64,000 nt of DNA from Streptomyces sp. NRRL S-455. Its GTDB lineage: Bacteria; Actinomycetota; Actinomycetes; Streptomycetales; Streptomycetaceae. The position numbers were made by a program, and so were the translations under genes. Numbering within the stretch: the stretch's first letter is position 1; the number at the start of each line of letters is the position of its first letter. The stretch is from the NCBI RefSeq assembly GCF_000717875.1, contig NZ_JOCT01000011.1, positions 124,001-188,000 of the forward strand, read 5' to 3'. The notes under the pieces are model-generated. The model searched no databases and was not told where the DNA came from. It saw only the letters and a program-made list of their open reading frames with translations. This document shows positions 47,251-56,050 of the stretch, piece after piece.

Positions 47251-48456
47251 GTGCCCGAACCCGAAACCGGCAAGAACGAAGCCGCAGCCCACGACGTCCA
47301 CCCGCATGCCGCGACGCTGAAGCGGCTGGAGAAGTCGTCCGGCTCGCTCGCCGCGCAGGCCATCGCGCGGATGGACGAGACGCTGCCCTGGTACCGGGCG
47401 ATGCCCCCGGAGAACCGTTCCTGGATCGGTCTGGTCGCGCAGGCGGGCATCGCCGCCTTCACGGAGTGGTTCCGGCATCCGGACGCCCCGCAGGCCATCT
47501 CCACCGACGTGTTCGGAACCGCGCCGCGCGAGCTGACCCGGGCGATCACGCTGCGGCAGACCGTGGAGATGGTGCGCACCACCATCGAGGTCATGGAGTC
47601 CGCGATCGACGAGGTCGCGGCCCCGGGCGACGAGAGCGTGCTGCGCGAGGCGCTGCTCGTCTACGCCCGGGAGATCGCCTTCGCCACCGCCCAGGTGTAC
47701 GCGCAGGCCGCCGAGGCACGCGGTGCCTGGGACGCCCGGCTGGAGTCCCTGGTCGTGAACGCCGTGCTGAGCGGCGAGGCCGACGAGGGGGCCGTGTCCC
47801 GGGCCGCCGCCCTCGGCTGGAACTCGCCCGAACACGTCTGCGTGGTGCTCGGCACGGCGCCCGACGGGGACAGCGAGCTGACCGTCGAGGCCATACGGCG
47901 CGCGGCCCGGCACGCCAAGCTCCAGGTGCTCACCGGGGTGCTCGGCGACCGGCTGGTCGTCATCGCGGGCGGCAGCGACAACCCGCTGGCCGTGGCCAAG
48001 TCGCTCATCGGCCCGTTCGCCGCCGGGCCGGTCGTGGCGGGCCCGGTGGTGCCCGACCTGCAGGCCGCGACCCGGTCCGCGCAGGCCGCCGCCGCGGGCC
48101 TCAAGGCGTGTTCCGCCTGGCAGGACGCCCCGCGCCCGGTGCTGGCCGACGACCTGCTCCCGGAGCGGGCGATCGCCGGTGACCCCTCGGCGCGCGAGCA
48201 GCTGGTGGAGGAGATCTACAGACCGCTGGAGGAGGCCGGGGCCGCTCTCCTGGAGACTCTGAGCGTCTATCTCGAACAGGCGAGCAGTCTCGAGGGCGCC
48301 GCCCGGATGCTCTTCGTTCATCCCAACACCGTCCGCTACCGGCTCCGACGTGTGACTGACGTCACCGGTTGGTCACCCTCCGATGTACGCTCTGCTTTCA
48401 CGCTGCGGATCGCGCTGATCCTGGGGCGTCTGGTCGATGGAGATCTCCAGCCCTAA
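47251..48456 (+). CDS. fasR: PucR-family regulator of fatty acid synthesis (FasR)
   Basis: The protein has 401 residues. The N-terminal half holds a conserved region (AIARMDETLPWYRAMPPENR, SWIGLVAQAGIAAFTEWFR). The C-terminal PucR-type HTH is SLEGAARMLFVHPNTVRYRL, then RRVTDVTGWSPSDVRSAFTL, about residues 346-395. It lies directly before fabD, exactly as FasR does in S. coelicolor, where it activates the fabDHPF operon. The identification is from context and the HTH. The GTG at 47251 has no strong ribosome site. An inverted repeat right after its stop may be its operator or terminator. Confidence 0.9.
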   Translation: MPEPETGKNEAAAHDVHPHAATLKRLEKSSGSLAAQAIARMDETLPWYRAMPPENRSWIGLVAQAGIAAFTEWFRHPDAPQAISTDVFGTAPRELTRAITLRQTVEMVRTTIEVMESAIDEVAAPGDESVLREALLVYAREIAFATAQVYAQAAEARGAWDARLESLVVNAVLSGEADEGAVSRAAALGWNSPEHVCVVLGTAPDGDSELTVEAIRRAARHAKLQVLTGVLGDRLVVIAGGSDNPLAVAKSLIGPFAAGPVVAGPVVPDLQAATRSAQAAAAGLKACSAWQDAPRPVLADDLLPERAIAGDPSAREQLVEEIYRPLEEAGAALLETLSVYLEQASSLEGAARMLFVHPNTVRYRLRRVTDVTGWSPSDVRSAFTLRIALILGRLVDGDLQP

Positions 48457-48481
48457 GGTTTTGTCGAGGCTCGACAAAACC
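48457..48481. promoter_or_regulatory. Perfect inverted repeat between fasR and fabD
   Basis: GGTTTTGTCGAG and CTCGACAAAACC form perfect 12-base arms separated by a single G. It starts one base after the fasR stop and lies 65 bases before the fabD GTG. With so small a centre, a DNA-binding site for FasR is as likely as a terminator; there is no T-tract. Confidence 0.75.
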
Positions 48482-48545
48482 CCCCGTTGTTCTTCGTCCT
48501 TGTCCCCACGGGCGGCCGTGGCCGTCCCCAAGAGAGAGTGTGAGA

Positions 48546-49502
48546 GTGCTCGTACTCGTCGCTCCCGGCCAGGGCGCCCAGACGCCCGGCTTCCTGACTG
48601 CATGGCTCGACTTCCCCGGTGTCCGCGGTGCCCTCGAGGCATGGTCCGACGCCGTGGGGCTCGACCTGATCCGTTACGGCACCGAGGCCGACGCGGAGGA
48701 GATCCGCGACACCGCGGTGGCGCAGCCGCTGCTGGTCGCGGCCGGCATGGCGTCCGCGGCGATGCTGTTCGACGACCCGGCCGACCTCCCGCGGAAGGTC
48801 GGCGCCGTCGCCGGGCACAGCGTCGGCGAGTTCACCGCCGCGTCGATCGCCGGGGCACTCCCCCACGAGGAGGCCCTCCGTCTGGTCCGCACCCGCGGGC
48901 TCGCCATGGCCGAGGCCGCCGCCGTCACCGAGACCGGCATGGCCGCGCTCCTCGGCGGCGACCCCGCAGTGACGGTTCCGCACCTGGAGAAGCTGGGCCT
49001 GACCCCGGCGAACATCAACGGCGCGGGCCAGATCGTCGCGGCCGGCACCAAGGAGCAGCTCGCCGCGCTGGAGGCGGACAAGCCCGAGGGCGTCCGCCGG
49101 GTCGTGGCGCTCCAGGTCGCCGGCGCCTTCCACACGCACCACATGGGCCCGGCCGTGGACGCCCTCGCCAAGGCCGCCGAGGAGCTGGCGCCCGCGGACC
49201 CGGCCGTCACCTACGTCTCCAACAAGGACGGCAAGGCCGTCGCGACCGGCGCCGAGGTGCTGGAGCGTCTGGTCGGCCAGGTCGCCAACCCGGTCCGCTG
49301 GGACCTGTGCATGGAGACCTTCAAGGAGCTGGGCGTGACCGGGCTGATCGAGGTCTGCCCGGGCGGCACGCTCACCGGTCTCGCCAAGCGCGCACTGCCG
49401 GGTGTGAAGACGGTGGCCCTCAAGACCCCGGACGACCTCGACGCCGCTCGTGAGCTCATCGCCGAGACATCGACACCTGCCGCCGACGCGGCGGGCGCCT
49501 GA
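48546..49502 (+). CDS. fabD: Malonyl-CoA:ACP transacylase
   Basis: This 318-residue enzyme moves malonyl from CoA to ACP. It starts VLVLVAPGQGAQTPGFL; the nucleophile Ser is in VAGHSVGEFTAASIAG and the His in VAGAFHTHHMGPAVD. The Arg and Gln of the substrate site are in RLVRTRGLAM and APGQGAQ. It is first of the fabD-fabH-acpP-fabF operon, and also supplies extender units to type II polyketide synthases in S. coelicolor. The start is the GTG at 48546; a GTG at 48540 is in frame but too close to the AGAGAG site. Confidence 0.95.
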   Translation: MLVLVAPGQGAQTPGFLTAWLDFPGVRGALEAWSDAVGLDLIRYGTEADAEEIRDTAVAQPLLVAAGMASAAMLFDDPADLPRKVGAVAGHSVGEFTAASIAGALPHEEALRLVRTRGLAMAEAAAVTETGMAALLGGDPAVTVPHLEKLGLTPANINGAGQIVAAGTKEQLAALEADKPEGVRRVVALQVAGAFHTHHMGPAVDALAKAAEELAPADPAVTYVSNKDGKAVATGAEVLERLVGQVANPVRWDLCMETFKELGVTGLIEVCPGGTLTGLAKRALPGVKTVALKTPDDLDAARELIAETSTPAADAAGA

Positions 49503-49523
49503 GACCCTAGGAGCCAGACAGAA

Positions 49524-50555
49524 ATGTCGAAGATCAGGCCGAGCAAGGGCGCCCCATACGCACGCATCCACGGCGTCGGCGGCTACCGCCCGGTGCGTGT
49601 GGTGCCCAACGACGTGATCCTGGAGAAGATCGACTCCTCCGACGAGTGGATCCGCTCCCGCTCCGGCATCGAGACCCGGCACTGGGCGAACGACGAGGAG
49701 ACCGTCGCCGCCATGTCGATCGAGGCGTCCGGCAAGGCCATCGCGGACGCGGGCATCTCGGCCGAGCAGATCGGCGCCGTCCTCGTCTCGACCGTCTCGC
49801 ACTTCAGCCAGACCCCGGCCGTCGCCACGGAGATCGCCGACAAGCTCGGCACCGCGAAGGCCGCCGCCTTCGACATCTCGGCCGGCTGCGCGGGCTTCGG
49901 ATACGGTCTGACCCTCGCCAAGGGCATGGTCGTCGAGGGCTCCGCTGAGTACGTCCTCGTCATCGGCGTGGAGCGGCTGTCCGACCTCACCGACCTGGAG
50001 GACCGGGCCACCGCGTTCCTCTTCGGTGACGGCGCCGGCGCGGTCGTCGTCGGCCCCTCCCAGGAACCCCACATCGGCCCGACCGTCTGGGGCTCCGAGG
50101 GCGACAAGGCCGAAACGATCAAGCAGACGGTGCCCTGGAACAAGTACCGGATCGGTGATCTGGACAAGCTCCCGCTGGACAGCCAGGGCAACGTCAAGTT
50201 CCCCGCGATCACCCAGGAAGGCCAGGCGGTGTTCCGCTGGGCCGTGTTCGAGATGGCGAAGGTCGCCCAGCAGGCGCTGGACGCGGCCGGCATCAGCTCG
50301 GACGACCTGGACGTCTTCATCCCGCACCAGGCCAACGTGCGGATCATCGACTCGATGGTGAAGACGCTGAAACTGCCGGAGCACGTCACGGTCGCCCGTG
50401 ACATCCGCACCACCGGCAACACCTCGGCCGCCTCGATCCCGCTCGCGATGGAGCGGCTCCTGGCGACCGGCGAGGCGAAGAGCGGCGACACCGCGCTCGT
50501 CATCGGCTTCGGGGCGGGTCTCGTCTACGCCGCGACTGTCGTTACCCTCCCCTAG
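49524..50555 (+). CDS. fabH: 3-oxoacyl-ACP synthase III (FabH)
   Basis: This 343-residue thiolase-fold enzyme starts the fatty-acid chain by condensing an acyl-CoA with malonyl-ACP. The catalytic triad is seen: Cys122 in DISAGCAGFGYGL, His in IPHQANVRIID, and Asn in TTGNTSAASIP. In Streptomyces this enzyme prefers branched starter units. The N-terminus is MSKIRPSKGAPYARIHGVGG. The gene follows fabD by 21 bases, with a GGAG site. Length and motifs are normal. Confidence 0.95.
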   Translation: MSKIRPSKGAPYARIHGVGGYRPVRVVPNDVILEKIDSSDEWIRSRSGIETRHWANDEETVAAMSIEASGKAIADAGISAEQIGAVLVSTVSHFSQTPAVATEIADKLGTAKAAAFDISAGCAGFGYGLTLAKGMVVEGSAEYVLVIGVERLSDLTDLEDRATAFLFGDGAGAVVVGPSQEPHIGPTVWGSEGDKAETIKQTVPWNKYRIGDLDKLPLDSQGNVKFPAITQEGQAVFRWAVFEMAKVAQQALDAAGISSDDLDVFIPHQANVRIIDSMVKTLKLPEHVTVARDIRTTGNTSAASIPLAMERLLATGEAKSGDTALVIGFGAGLVYAATVVTLP

Positions 50556-50636
50556 GCACTCCGTGCCGGATCATGCGGTCCGGGACGGTGAGAACCACCT
50601 GCCACACCCTCTGGATATCTACGAAGGAGCGCCAAC

Positions 50637-50885
50637 ATGGCCGCCACTCAGGAAGAGATCGTCGCCGGTCTCGCCGAGATCGTGAACGAGATCGCCGGCA
50701 TCCCGGTTGAGGACGTCCAGCTGGACAAGTCCTTCACCGACGACCTGGACGTCGACTCGCTGTCCATGGTCGAGGTCGTCGTCGCCGCCGAAGAGCGCTT
50801 CGACGTCAAGATCCCGGACGAGGACGTCAAGAACCTCAAGACGGTCGGCGACGCGACCGACTACATCCTCAAGCACCAGGGCTGA
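50637..50885 (+). CDS. acpP: Acyl carrier protein (fatty acid synthase)
   Basis: This 82-residue four-helix carrier protein is acidic. The phosphopantetheine attachment Ser41 is in the motif DLDVDSLSMVEVV. The N-terminus is MAATQEEIVAGLAEIVNEIA and the end is DATDYILKHQG. It carries the growing acyl chain for FabD, FabH and FabF. It starts with an ATG behind GAAGGAG, 82 bases after fabH. Confidence 0.97.
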   Translation: MAATQEEIVAGLAEIVNEIAGIPVEDVQLDKSFTDDLDVDSLSMVEVVVAAEERFDVKIPDEDVKNLKTVGDATDYILKHQG

Positions 50886-50971
50886 TCGGCCGATCAGGTC
50901 CTAGGGCTGACTGCCCCGCCACCCGGCGGTGGCGCCGCTTAATCCTCGTATCCGTTGGAGAAAGAATTCCC

Positions 50972-52243
50972 GTGAGCTCGACCAATCACACCGTGGTCGT
51001 CACCGGTATCGGCGCAACCACACCGCTGGGTGGCGACGCAGCCTCTACCTGGGAGGGTTTGATCGCCGGCAAGTCCGGTGTCAAGCCCCTGGAGCAGGAA
51101 TGGGCGGCCGACCAGGCCGTCAAGATCGCGGCCCCGGTGGCCGTGGAGCCGACCGAGGTCATTCCCCGGCCGCAGGCCCGCCGTCTGGACCGCTCGGCGC
51201 AGTTCGCGCTGATCGCGGCCAAGGAGGCGTGGGCCGACGCCGGTTTCGAGGCGAAGGCCGACGACGACCCGAACATCGACCCGGACCGGCTCGGCGCGGT
51301 CATCGCCTCCGGTATCGGCGGTGTGACGACCCTGCTCGACCAGTACGACGTGCTGAAGGAGAAGGGCGTCCGCCGCGTCTCCCCGCACACCGTGCCCATG
51401 CTGATGCCCAACAGCCCGTCGGCCAACGTGGGGCTGGCCGTGGGTGCCCGGGCGGGCGTGCACACGCCGGTCTCCGCCTGCGCCTCGGGCGCCGAGGCCA
51501 TCGGCTACGCCATCGAGATGATCCGCACCGGCCGCGCCGACGTCGTCGTCGCGGGTGGCACGGAGGCGGCGATCCACCCGCTGCCCATCGCCGCGTTCGG
51601 CAACATGATGGCGATGTCCAAGAACAACGACGACCCGCAGGGCGCGTCGCGTCCCTACGACGTCGCCCGTGACGGCTTCGTCCTCGGTGAGGGCGCCGGT
51701 GTCGTCGTCCTGGAGTCCGCCGAACACGCCGCCAAGCGTGGCGCCCGGGTGTACGCCGAGGCGGTCGGGCAGGGCATCTCCGCCGACAGCCACGACATCG
51801 TGCAGCCGGAGCCGGAGGGGCGGGGCATCTCGCACGCCCTGCAGAACCTGCTGGACCGGACCGACCTGAACCCGGCGGAGATCGTGCACGTCAACGCGCA
51901 CGCGACGTCGACGCCGGCCGGTGACATCGCCGAGCTGAAGGCGCTGCGGAAGGTGTTCGGTGACGACGCCGACCACTTCGCGGTGTCCGCGACGAAGTCG
52001 ATGACCGGGCATCTGCTCGGTGGTGCGGGTGGTGTGGAGACCGTGGCGACGGTGCTCGCGCTGTACCACCGGGTGGCTCCGCCGACGATCAACGTGGAGA
52101 ACCTCGACCCGGAGGCCGAGGCGAATGCCGACGTCGTCCGTGGTGAGGCCCGGAAGCTGCCCGTCGAGGGCCGTATCGCCGCCTTGAACGACTCGTTCGG
52201 GTTCGGCGGGCACAACGTGGTGCTGGCGTTCCGGACGGTTTGA
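50972..52243 (+). CDS. fabF: 3-oxoacyl-ACP synthase II (FabF)
   Basis: This 423-residue thiolase-fold enzyme elongates the acyl-ACP chain. The catalytic Cys170 is in TPVSACASGAEAIGYA; the His pair is in VNAHATSTPAGD and KSMTGHLLGGAGGVET. It starts MSSTNHTVVVTGIGATTPLG. The GTG at 50972 follows GGAGAAAG. It is the last gene of the fab operon and is followed by a strong terminator. Confidence 0.96.
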   Translation: MSSTNHTVVVTGIGATTPLGGDAASTWEGLIAGKSGVKPLEQEWAADQAVKIAAPVAVEPTEVIPRPQARRLDRSAQFALIAAKEAWADAGFEAKADDDPNIDPDRLGAVIASGIGGVTTLLDQYDVLKEKGVRRVSPHTVPMLMPNSPSANVGLAVGARAGVHTPVSACASGAEAIGYAIEMIRTGRADVVVAGGTEAAIHPLPIAAFGNMMAMSKNNDDPQGASRPYDVARDGFVLGEGAGVVVLESAEHAAKRGARVYAEAVGQGISADSHDIVQPEPEGRGISHALQNLLDRTDLNPAEIVHVNAHATSTPAGDIAELKALRKVFGDDADHFAVSATKSMTGHLLGGAGGVETVATVLALYHRVAPPTINVENLDPEAEANADVVRGEARKLPVEGRIAALNDSFGFGGHNVVLAFRTV

Positions 52244-52252
52244 TCTCGTCTT

Positions 52253-52297
52253 ACGGCGAGTGGCCCGGACTCTTCTTGAGTTCGGGCCACTCGCCGT
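52253..52297 (+). terminator. Strong terminator of the fab operon
   Basis: ACGGCGAGTGGCCCGGACTC and GAGTTCGGGCCACTCGCCGT form about 20 paired bases around TTCTT, followed by TTTCGG. It begins 10 bases after the fabF stop. Confidence 0.9.
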
Positions 52298-52317
52298 TTC
52301 GGTGGCGTGTGGTGTGC

Positions 52318-52382
52318 CGAGTGCGGGCCGGTGGGGGTTGTTCGCGCAGTTCCCCGCGCCCCTTGGGGCGTCCCCCTGAGGT
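52318..52382. repeat. Dispersed repeat copy after the fab operon
   Basis: The copy reads GAGTGCGGGCCGGTGGGGG, TTGTTCGCGCAGTTCCCCGC and GCCCCTTGGGGCGTCC. It shares TTGTTCGCGCAGTTCCCCGC exactly with the copy at 25.8 kb. Confidence 0.75.
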
Positions 52383-52386
52383 GCGC

Positions 52387-52881
52387 TTACACCACCTGGT
52401 GGAGCCAGCGGACCGGGGCGCCCTCGCCGGCGTAGCGGAACGGCTCCAGTTCGTCGTCCCAGGGCTTGCCGAGCAGCTTGTTGAGTTCGGCTTCCAGGTC
52501 GGTCTCATCCCGCTGGGAGCGTTGCAGCGCCGCGCGCAGGCGGTCCTCGGGGATCAGGATGTCGCCGTGGATGCCGGTGACGGCGTGGAAGATGCCCAGG
52601 TCGGGGGTGCAGCTGTAGCGTTCGCCCTCCGCGGTGGGGCAGGGTTCCGCGGTGACCTCGAAGCGCAGGAGGTGCCAGCCGCGCAGCGCCGACGCCATCT
52701 TGGAGGCCGTGCCCGCCTGACCCTGCCAGGAGAACTCCGAGCGCCAGGTGCCGGGCGCGGCGGGCTGACGGATCCAGTCCAGGTTGACGCGTGTGCCGAG
52801 CACCCCGGCGATGGCCCACTCGACGTGCGGGCACAGCGCGCGCGGCGCGGAGTGCACGTACAGAACTCCACGTGTCGTCAC
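52387..52881 (-). CDS. DUF3145 family protein
   Basis: This 164-residue protein starts MTTRGVLYVHSAPRALCPHV, the start of DUF3145, an actinobacterial family. Other visible blocks are RVNLDWIRQPAAPGTWRSEF, GLRGWHLLRFEV-like ALRGWHLLRFEVTAEP, and the end DDELEPFRYAGEGAPVRWLH. The function is unknown; the family is often near the fab cluster. The GTG at 52881 follows GGAGGTTCCG. Confidence 0.87.
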   Translation of the reverse strand: MTTRGVLYVHSAPRALCPHVEWAIAGVLGTRVNLDWIRQPAAPGTWRSEFSWQGQAGTASKMASALRGWHLLRFEVTAEPCPTAEGERYSCTPDLGIFHAVTGIHGDILIPEDRLRAALQRSQRDETDLEAELNKLLGKPWDDELEPFRYAGEGAPVRWLHQVV

Positions 52882-53138
52882 CGGAACCTCCGGGCAGAGC
52901 GGGACATCTTGCGAACGGGCGGACGTCTGTGACCGGGCGGGTCACATGATGGCGAGGCTACCGTGCGGGGGCGCAAGGAGTGTGACGTACGGTCGGTCCC
53001 GGTGCCGGGAAACGCCCGCCATTCACCCAGGGGGACGCTTGTACGGGTGTGAGCCGTTGCACCTGATCGGTCGGGAACCCTCGTGCGTTGTTAATGGTTG
53101 GGCAGACAGACACCGCGCGGCGAGGGGATGGACCAGGG

Positions 53139-54026
53139 ATGCGGAAGCGAAGCCACCGCTCGCGGGCCGTTCTCGCCGTGGCCGTGGCGGCGGCCCTGGG
53201 TGTCGCCGGGTGTGACGCCGTGGGTGACAATTCCCCCGCCCCGTCCCGTACCGCCAGGCCGTCCCCGAAACCCACGCCGCTGTGGGACCGCAGCCCGAGT
53301 TCCGTCGCGGCCGTCGGCGATTCCATCACGCGTGCCTTCGACGCCTGTGACGTGCTGTCGGACTGTCCGGAGGCGTCCTGGGCGACCGGCGCGAGCCCCG
53401 AGGTCGACTCGCTCGCCGTGCGGCTGCTGGGCCGGGCCGGGGCCGCCGAGCGGAGCTGGAACTACGCCGTGACCGGGGCGCGGATGGCCGACCTGCCGGC
53501 GCAGATCGCCCAGGCGGTCCGGCGGAAGCCGCAGCTCGTGACGGTGATGGTGGGGGCGAACGACGCCTGCCGGGCCACGCCCTCGGCGATGACGCCGGTC
53601 TCCGAGTTCCGCGCCGACTTCGAGGACGCCTTGCGCAGCCTGCGCAGGGCGCTGCCCAAGGCCCAGGTGTTCGTGGCGAGTGTGCCGAACCTGAAGCGGC
53701 TGTGGTCCGAGGGCCGCGCCAGCCCGGCGGGCAAGCAGGTCTGGCAGCTGGGCATCTGCCCGTCGATGCTGGGCGACGCGGACGCCCTGGACGCGGCGGC
53801 GACGGAGCGGCGGGACACGGTGCAGAAGCGGGTCGAGGACTACAACAAGGTCCTGGCGGAGGTCTGCGCCGAGGACAAACGGTGCCGCCACGACGGGGGC
53901 GCGGTGTACGACTACCGATTCGGCACCGCCCAGTTGAGCCGCTGGGACTACTTCCACCCCAGCGTGAACGGACAGGCCCGGTTGGCCGAGATCGCGTACC
54001 GCACCGTGACGGCTGAGCACCCCTGA
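53139..54026 (+). CDS. SGNH/GDSL-hydrolase lipoprotein
   Basis: The 295-residue precursor has a lipobox (LGVAGCDA) near residue 24 after a basic start. The SGNH motifs are block I AAVGDSITRAFD (nucleophile Ser), block III VMVGANDACRA (Asn), and block V DYFHPSVNGQARLA (Asp and His). Cys pairs suggest an exported protein. It is probably an esterase or lipase at the cell surface. The start at 53139 has an overlapping AGGG site. The 257-base gap before it (52882-53138) holds no recognised gene. Confidence 0.85.
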   Translation: MRKRSHRSRAVLAVAVAAALGVAGCDAVGDNSPAPSRTARPSPKPTPLWDRSPSSVAAVGDSITRAFDACDVLSDCPEASWATGASPEVDSLAVRLLGRAGAAERSWNYAVTGARMADLPAQIAQAVRRKPQLVTVMVGANDACRATPSAMTPVSEFRADFEDALRSLRRALPKAQVFVASVPNLKRLWSEGRASPAGKQVWQLGICPSMLGDADALDAAATERRDTVQKRVEDYNKVLAEVCAEDKRCRHDGGAVYDYRFGTAQLSRWDYFHPSVNGQARLAEIAYRTVTAEHP

Positions 54027-54052
54027 CCCGGGCCTGACTTAGAGTTCCGCAC

Positions 54053-55024
54053 ATGAACGAACTCTTCGGCACACTTTCCGACGGCACGCCGGTGCACCGC
54101 TGGACCTTGGAGCGGGCGGGTGTCCGGGTGCGGATCCTGTCGTACGGCGGGATCGTGCAGTCCGTGGAGGTGCCGGACCGAGACGGGCAGGCAGCGGACG
54201 TGGTGCTGGGGTTCCCGGACCTCGACGGTTACCTCGCCCATCCGGGCCCGTACCTCGGTGCCCTGATCGGGCGGTACGCCAACCGGATCGCCGGCGCCCG
54301 TGTCCCCCTGGACGGGCGAACGTACGCGCTGGAACCGAACAACTGGCCGAACTCGCTGCACGGTGGGGCGCGTGGCTTCGACAAGCGCGTGTGGGAGGGG
54401 ACGCCCGTCGAGCACGGTGTGCGGCTCGCGCGGGTCAGCCCGCACGGGGAAGAGGGGTTCCCGGGGCGGCTGGCGGTCTCGGCGACCTGCACGCTCGACG
54501 CGAGCGGCGCGCTGCGGATCGTGTACGAGGCGGTGACGGACGCGCCGACCGTGGTGAACCTGACGAACCACAGCTACTTCAACCTGGGCGGCTCCGGCGA
54601 CGCGGGCGGTCAGGAGCTACGGCTCTCGGCGTCCCGGTACACCCCGGTCGACGCGGACCTGATCCCGGTCGGCGCCCCGGAGGACGTGACCGGCACACGC
54701 TTCGACTTCCGTGAGTCCCGCAAGGTGGGCGCCGGCTACGACCACAACTTCGTGCTGGACAAGGGCCTGACGGATGTTCCGGTGCAGGTCGCCGAGCTGC
54801 ACGACCCGGCGTCCGGGCGGGTACTGACGGTGGCGACCACCGAGCCCGGGCTCCAGCTGTACACGGCCGACCATCTGGGCGAGCCCTTCGCGCCCGGTGA
54901 CGGCATCGCGCTGGAGACCCAGCACTTCCCCGACTCCCCTAACCGGCCGGAGTTCCCGACGACGGTGCTGCGACCGGGTGAGGTGTACCGCTCGGAGACG
55001 GTGTACGGGTTCGGCATCCGCTAG
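54053..55024 (+). CDS. Aldose 1-epimerase
   Basis: This 323-residue galactose-mutarotase fold enzyme has IVQSVEVPDRDGQAADVVLG, the substrate loops IGRYANRIAGARVPLDG and NWPNSLHGGARGFDKRVWEG, the His in LTNHSYFNLGGSGD, and the Glu in GIALETQHFPDSPNR. It interconverts alpha and beta sugars in the cytoplasm. TAGAGT ends 7 bases before the ATG, and there is no ribosome site, so the mRNA is probably leaderless. It follows the SGNH gene by 26 bases. Confidence 0.92.
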   Translation: MNELFGTLSDGTPVHRWTLERAGVRVRILSYGGIVQSVEVPDRDGQAADVVLGFPDLDGYLAHPGPYLGALIGRYANRIAGARVPLDGRTYALEPNNWPNSLHGGARGFDKRVWEGTPVEHGVRLARVSPHGEEGFPGRLAVSATCTLDASGALRIVYEAVTDAPTVVNLTNHSYFNLGGSGDAGGQELRLSASRYTPVDADLIPVGAPEDVTGTRFDFRESRKVGAGYDHNFVLDKGLTDVPVQVAELHDPASGRVLTVATTEPGLQLYTADHLGEPFAPGDGIALETQHFPDSPNRPEFPTTVLRPGEVYRSETVYGFGIR

Positions 55025-55080
55025 ACGAGTAAGTCCGAAGTGGCCGGGTGCATGGAGTGACTCCCTGGCGGGATCGCGTC

Positions 55081-55848
55081 TCAGCCTGTGAGAGCCGCGG
55101 CGGTGGCACGCGCGAACTCGTTCGGATTGTCCAGCATGATGTTGTGGCCGCAGTCGGGAACCGCGAGCACGGAGACGCCGGCCGCTGCCAGCGCCTCGGC
55201 GCCCCTGATCGGGCCGTCGGCGGCGGGAAACAGACAGGTGCGTGGGATGCTCATGCGCAGGAGAAGCTCACGCATCGTCGGGGTGGTACCCCGGGTGAGG
55301 TGGAGAGCGCTGCGGTGCAGGGCCTCGCGGCCTGCGAGGCGCATGGTGGACCACCAGTGGCTGCCTGCCAGGTCGCGGACGCGTTTCCAGCCACCGTCGA
55401 GGAACTCTTGCTCGGAGTAGGCGGCGATGCCGCTGCTCCCCAGGGCGCCGAGGGCCGGTGTGATCGGGTCGAGGTTGGCGTCGACCAGAACCAAACGGGA
55501 CACCAGACGAGGGTGGCGAGCCCCCAGAACGATGGCGACGGAACCACCCATGCTGTGCGCGATCAGCTCCGCGTCGGCGACCCCCGCGTGGGTCAGGGCG
55601 ACGGCCAGGGCGTCAGCATGGGCTTCCAGGGTGTAGTCGAAGTCCGTCGGCCGGTCGCTGATGCCGTGACCCAACAGGTCGACGAGGAGTGAACGGTGGC
55701 CGGCGAGCAGGGGATGGACGGCGACCTCGGCGAAGTACGCAGGTGAGGTGGCTCCAAGGCCGTGCACGTAGACACGGGTCGGGCCCTCCCCCGCCAGCTC
55801 GACCCACCGGATCCGGTCCCCTCCAGGCGTCACGATTGCGCTGCGCAT
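55081..55848 (-). CDS. Alpha/beta hydrolase
   Basis: This 255-residue protein has the alpha/beta-hydrolase fold. Visible are the oxyanion strand VYVHGLGATSPAYF, the nucleophile elbow IAHSMGGSVAIVLGA (Ser), the acid in AADGPIRGAEAL, and the His in VPDCGHNIMLDNPNEFA. The cap lies between. The substrate is unknown. It starts with the ATG at 55848 behind GGGGA; a start 15 bases upstream is possible. The gap 55849-56050 holds no gene. Confidence 0.88.
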   Translation of the reverse strand: MRSAIVTPGGDRIRWVELAGEGPTRVYVHGLGATSPAYFAEVAVHPLLAGHRSLLVDLLGHGISDRPTDFDYTLEAHADALAVALTHAGVADAELIAHSMGGSVAIVLGARHPRLVSRLVLVDANLDPITPALGALGSSGIAAYSEQEFLDGGWKRVRDLAGSHWWSTMRLAGREALHRSALHLTRGTTPTMRELLLRMSIPRTCLFPAADGPIRGAEALAAAGVSVLAVPDCGHNIMLDNPNEFARATAAALTG

Positions 55849-55990
55849 TCTCTGTGTCCCCAACGGTCACGGCTCATATGGAGGAACGAGCGTAGTCACC
55901 GGTCCGCTCAGGGACGTAGCCGGCTTGCGGTGGCGTGCAGGTGGGCGCGGGTCCAGCGCATCGGGGATCCAGAAGATCAGAGGACGGACG

Positions 55991-56026
55991 AGCCCCGGTC
56001 CAGGGGTCAGGTCCCGGACCGGGGCT
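55991..56026 (-). terminator. Terminator of the GH3 gene
   Basis: AGCCCCGGTCC and GGACCGGGGCT form a perfect 11-bp stem with a 14-base loop, 25 bases past the GH3 stop (56051) on the minus strand. Confidence 0.8.
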
Positions 56027-56050
56027 GCTCGCTGGGGAACCTGTCCCGGA

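Noticed and set aside
48457..48481. Calling the fasR/fabD inverted repeat a terminator
   Set aside because: The centre is one base, no T-tract follows, and it lies in a known regulatory interval, so it is listed as a regulatory site with termination as the alternative.
48453..50384. A 643-codon open frame opposite fabD and fabH
   Set aside because: It is antisense to two unmistakable fatty-acid genes and has no domain or ribosome site.
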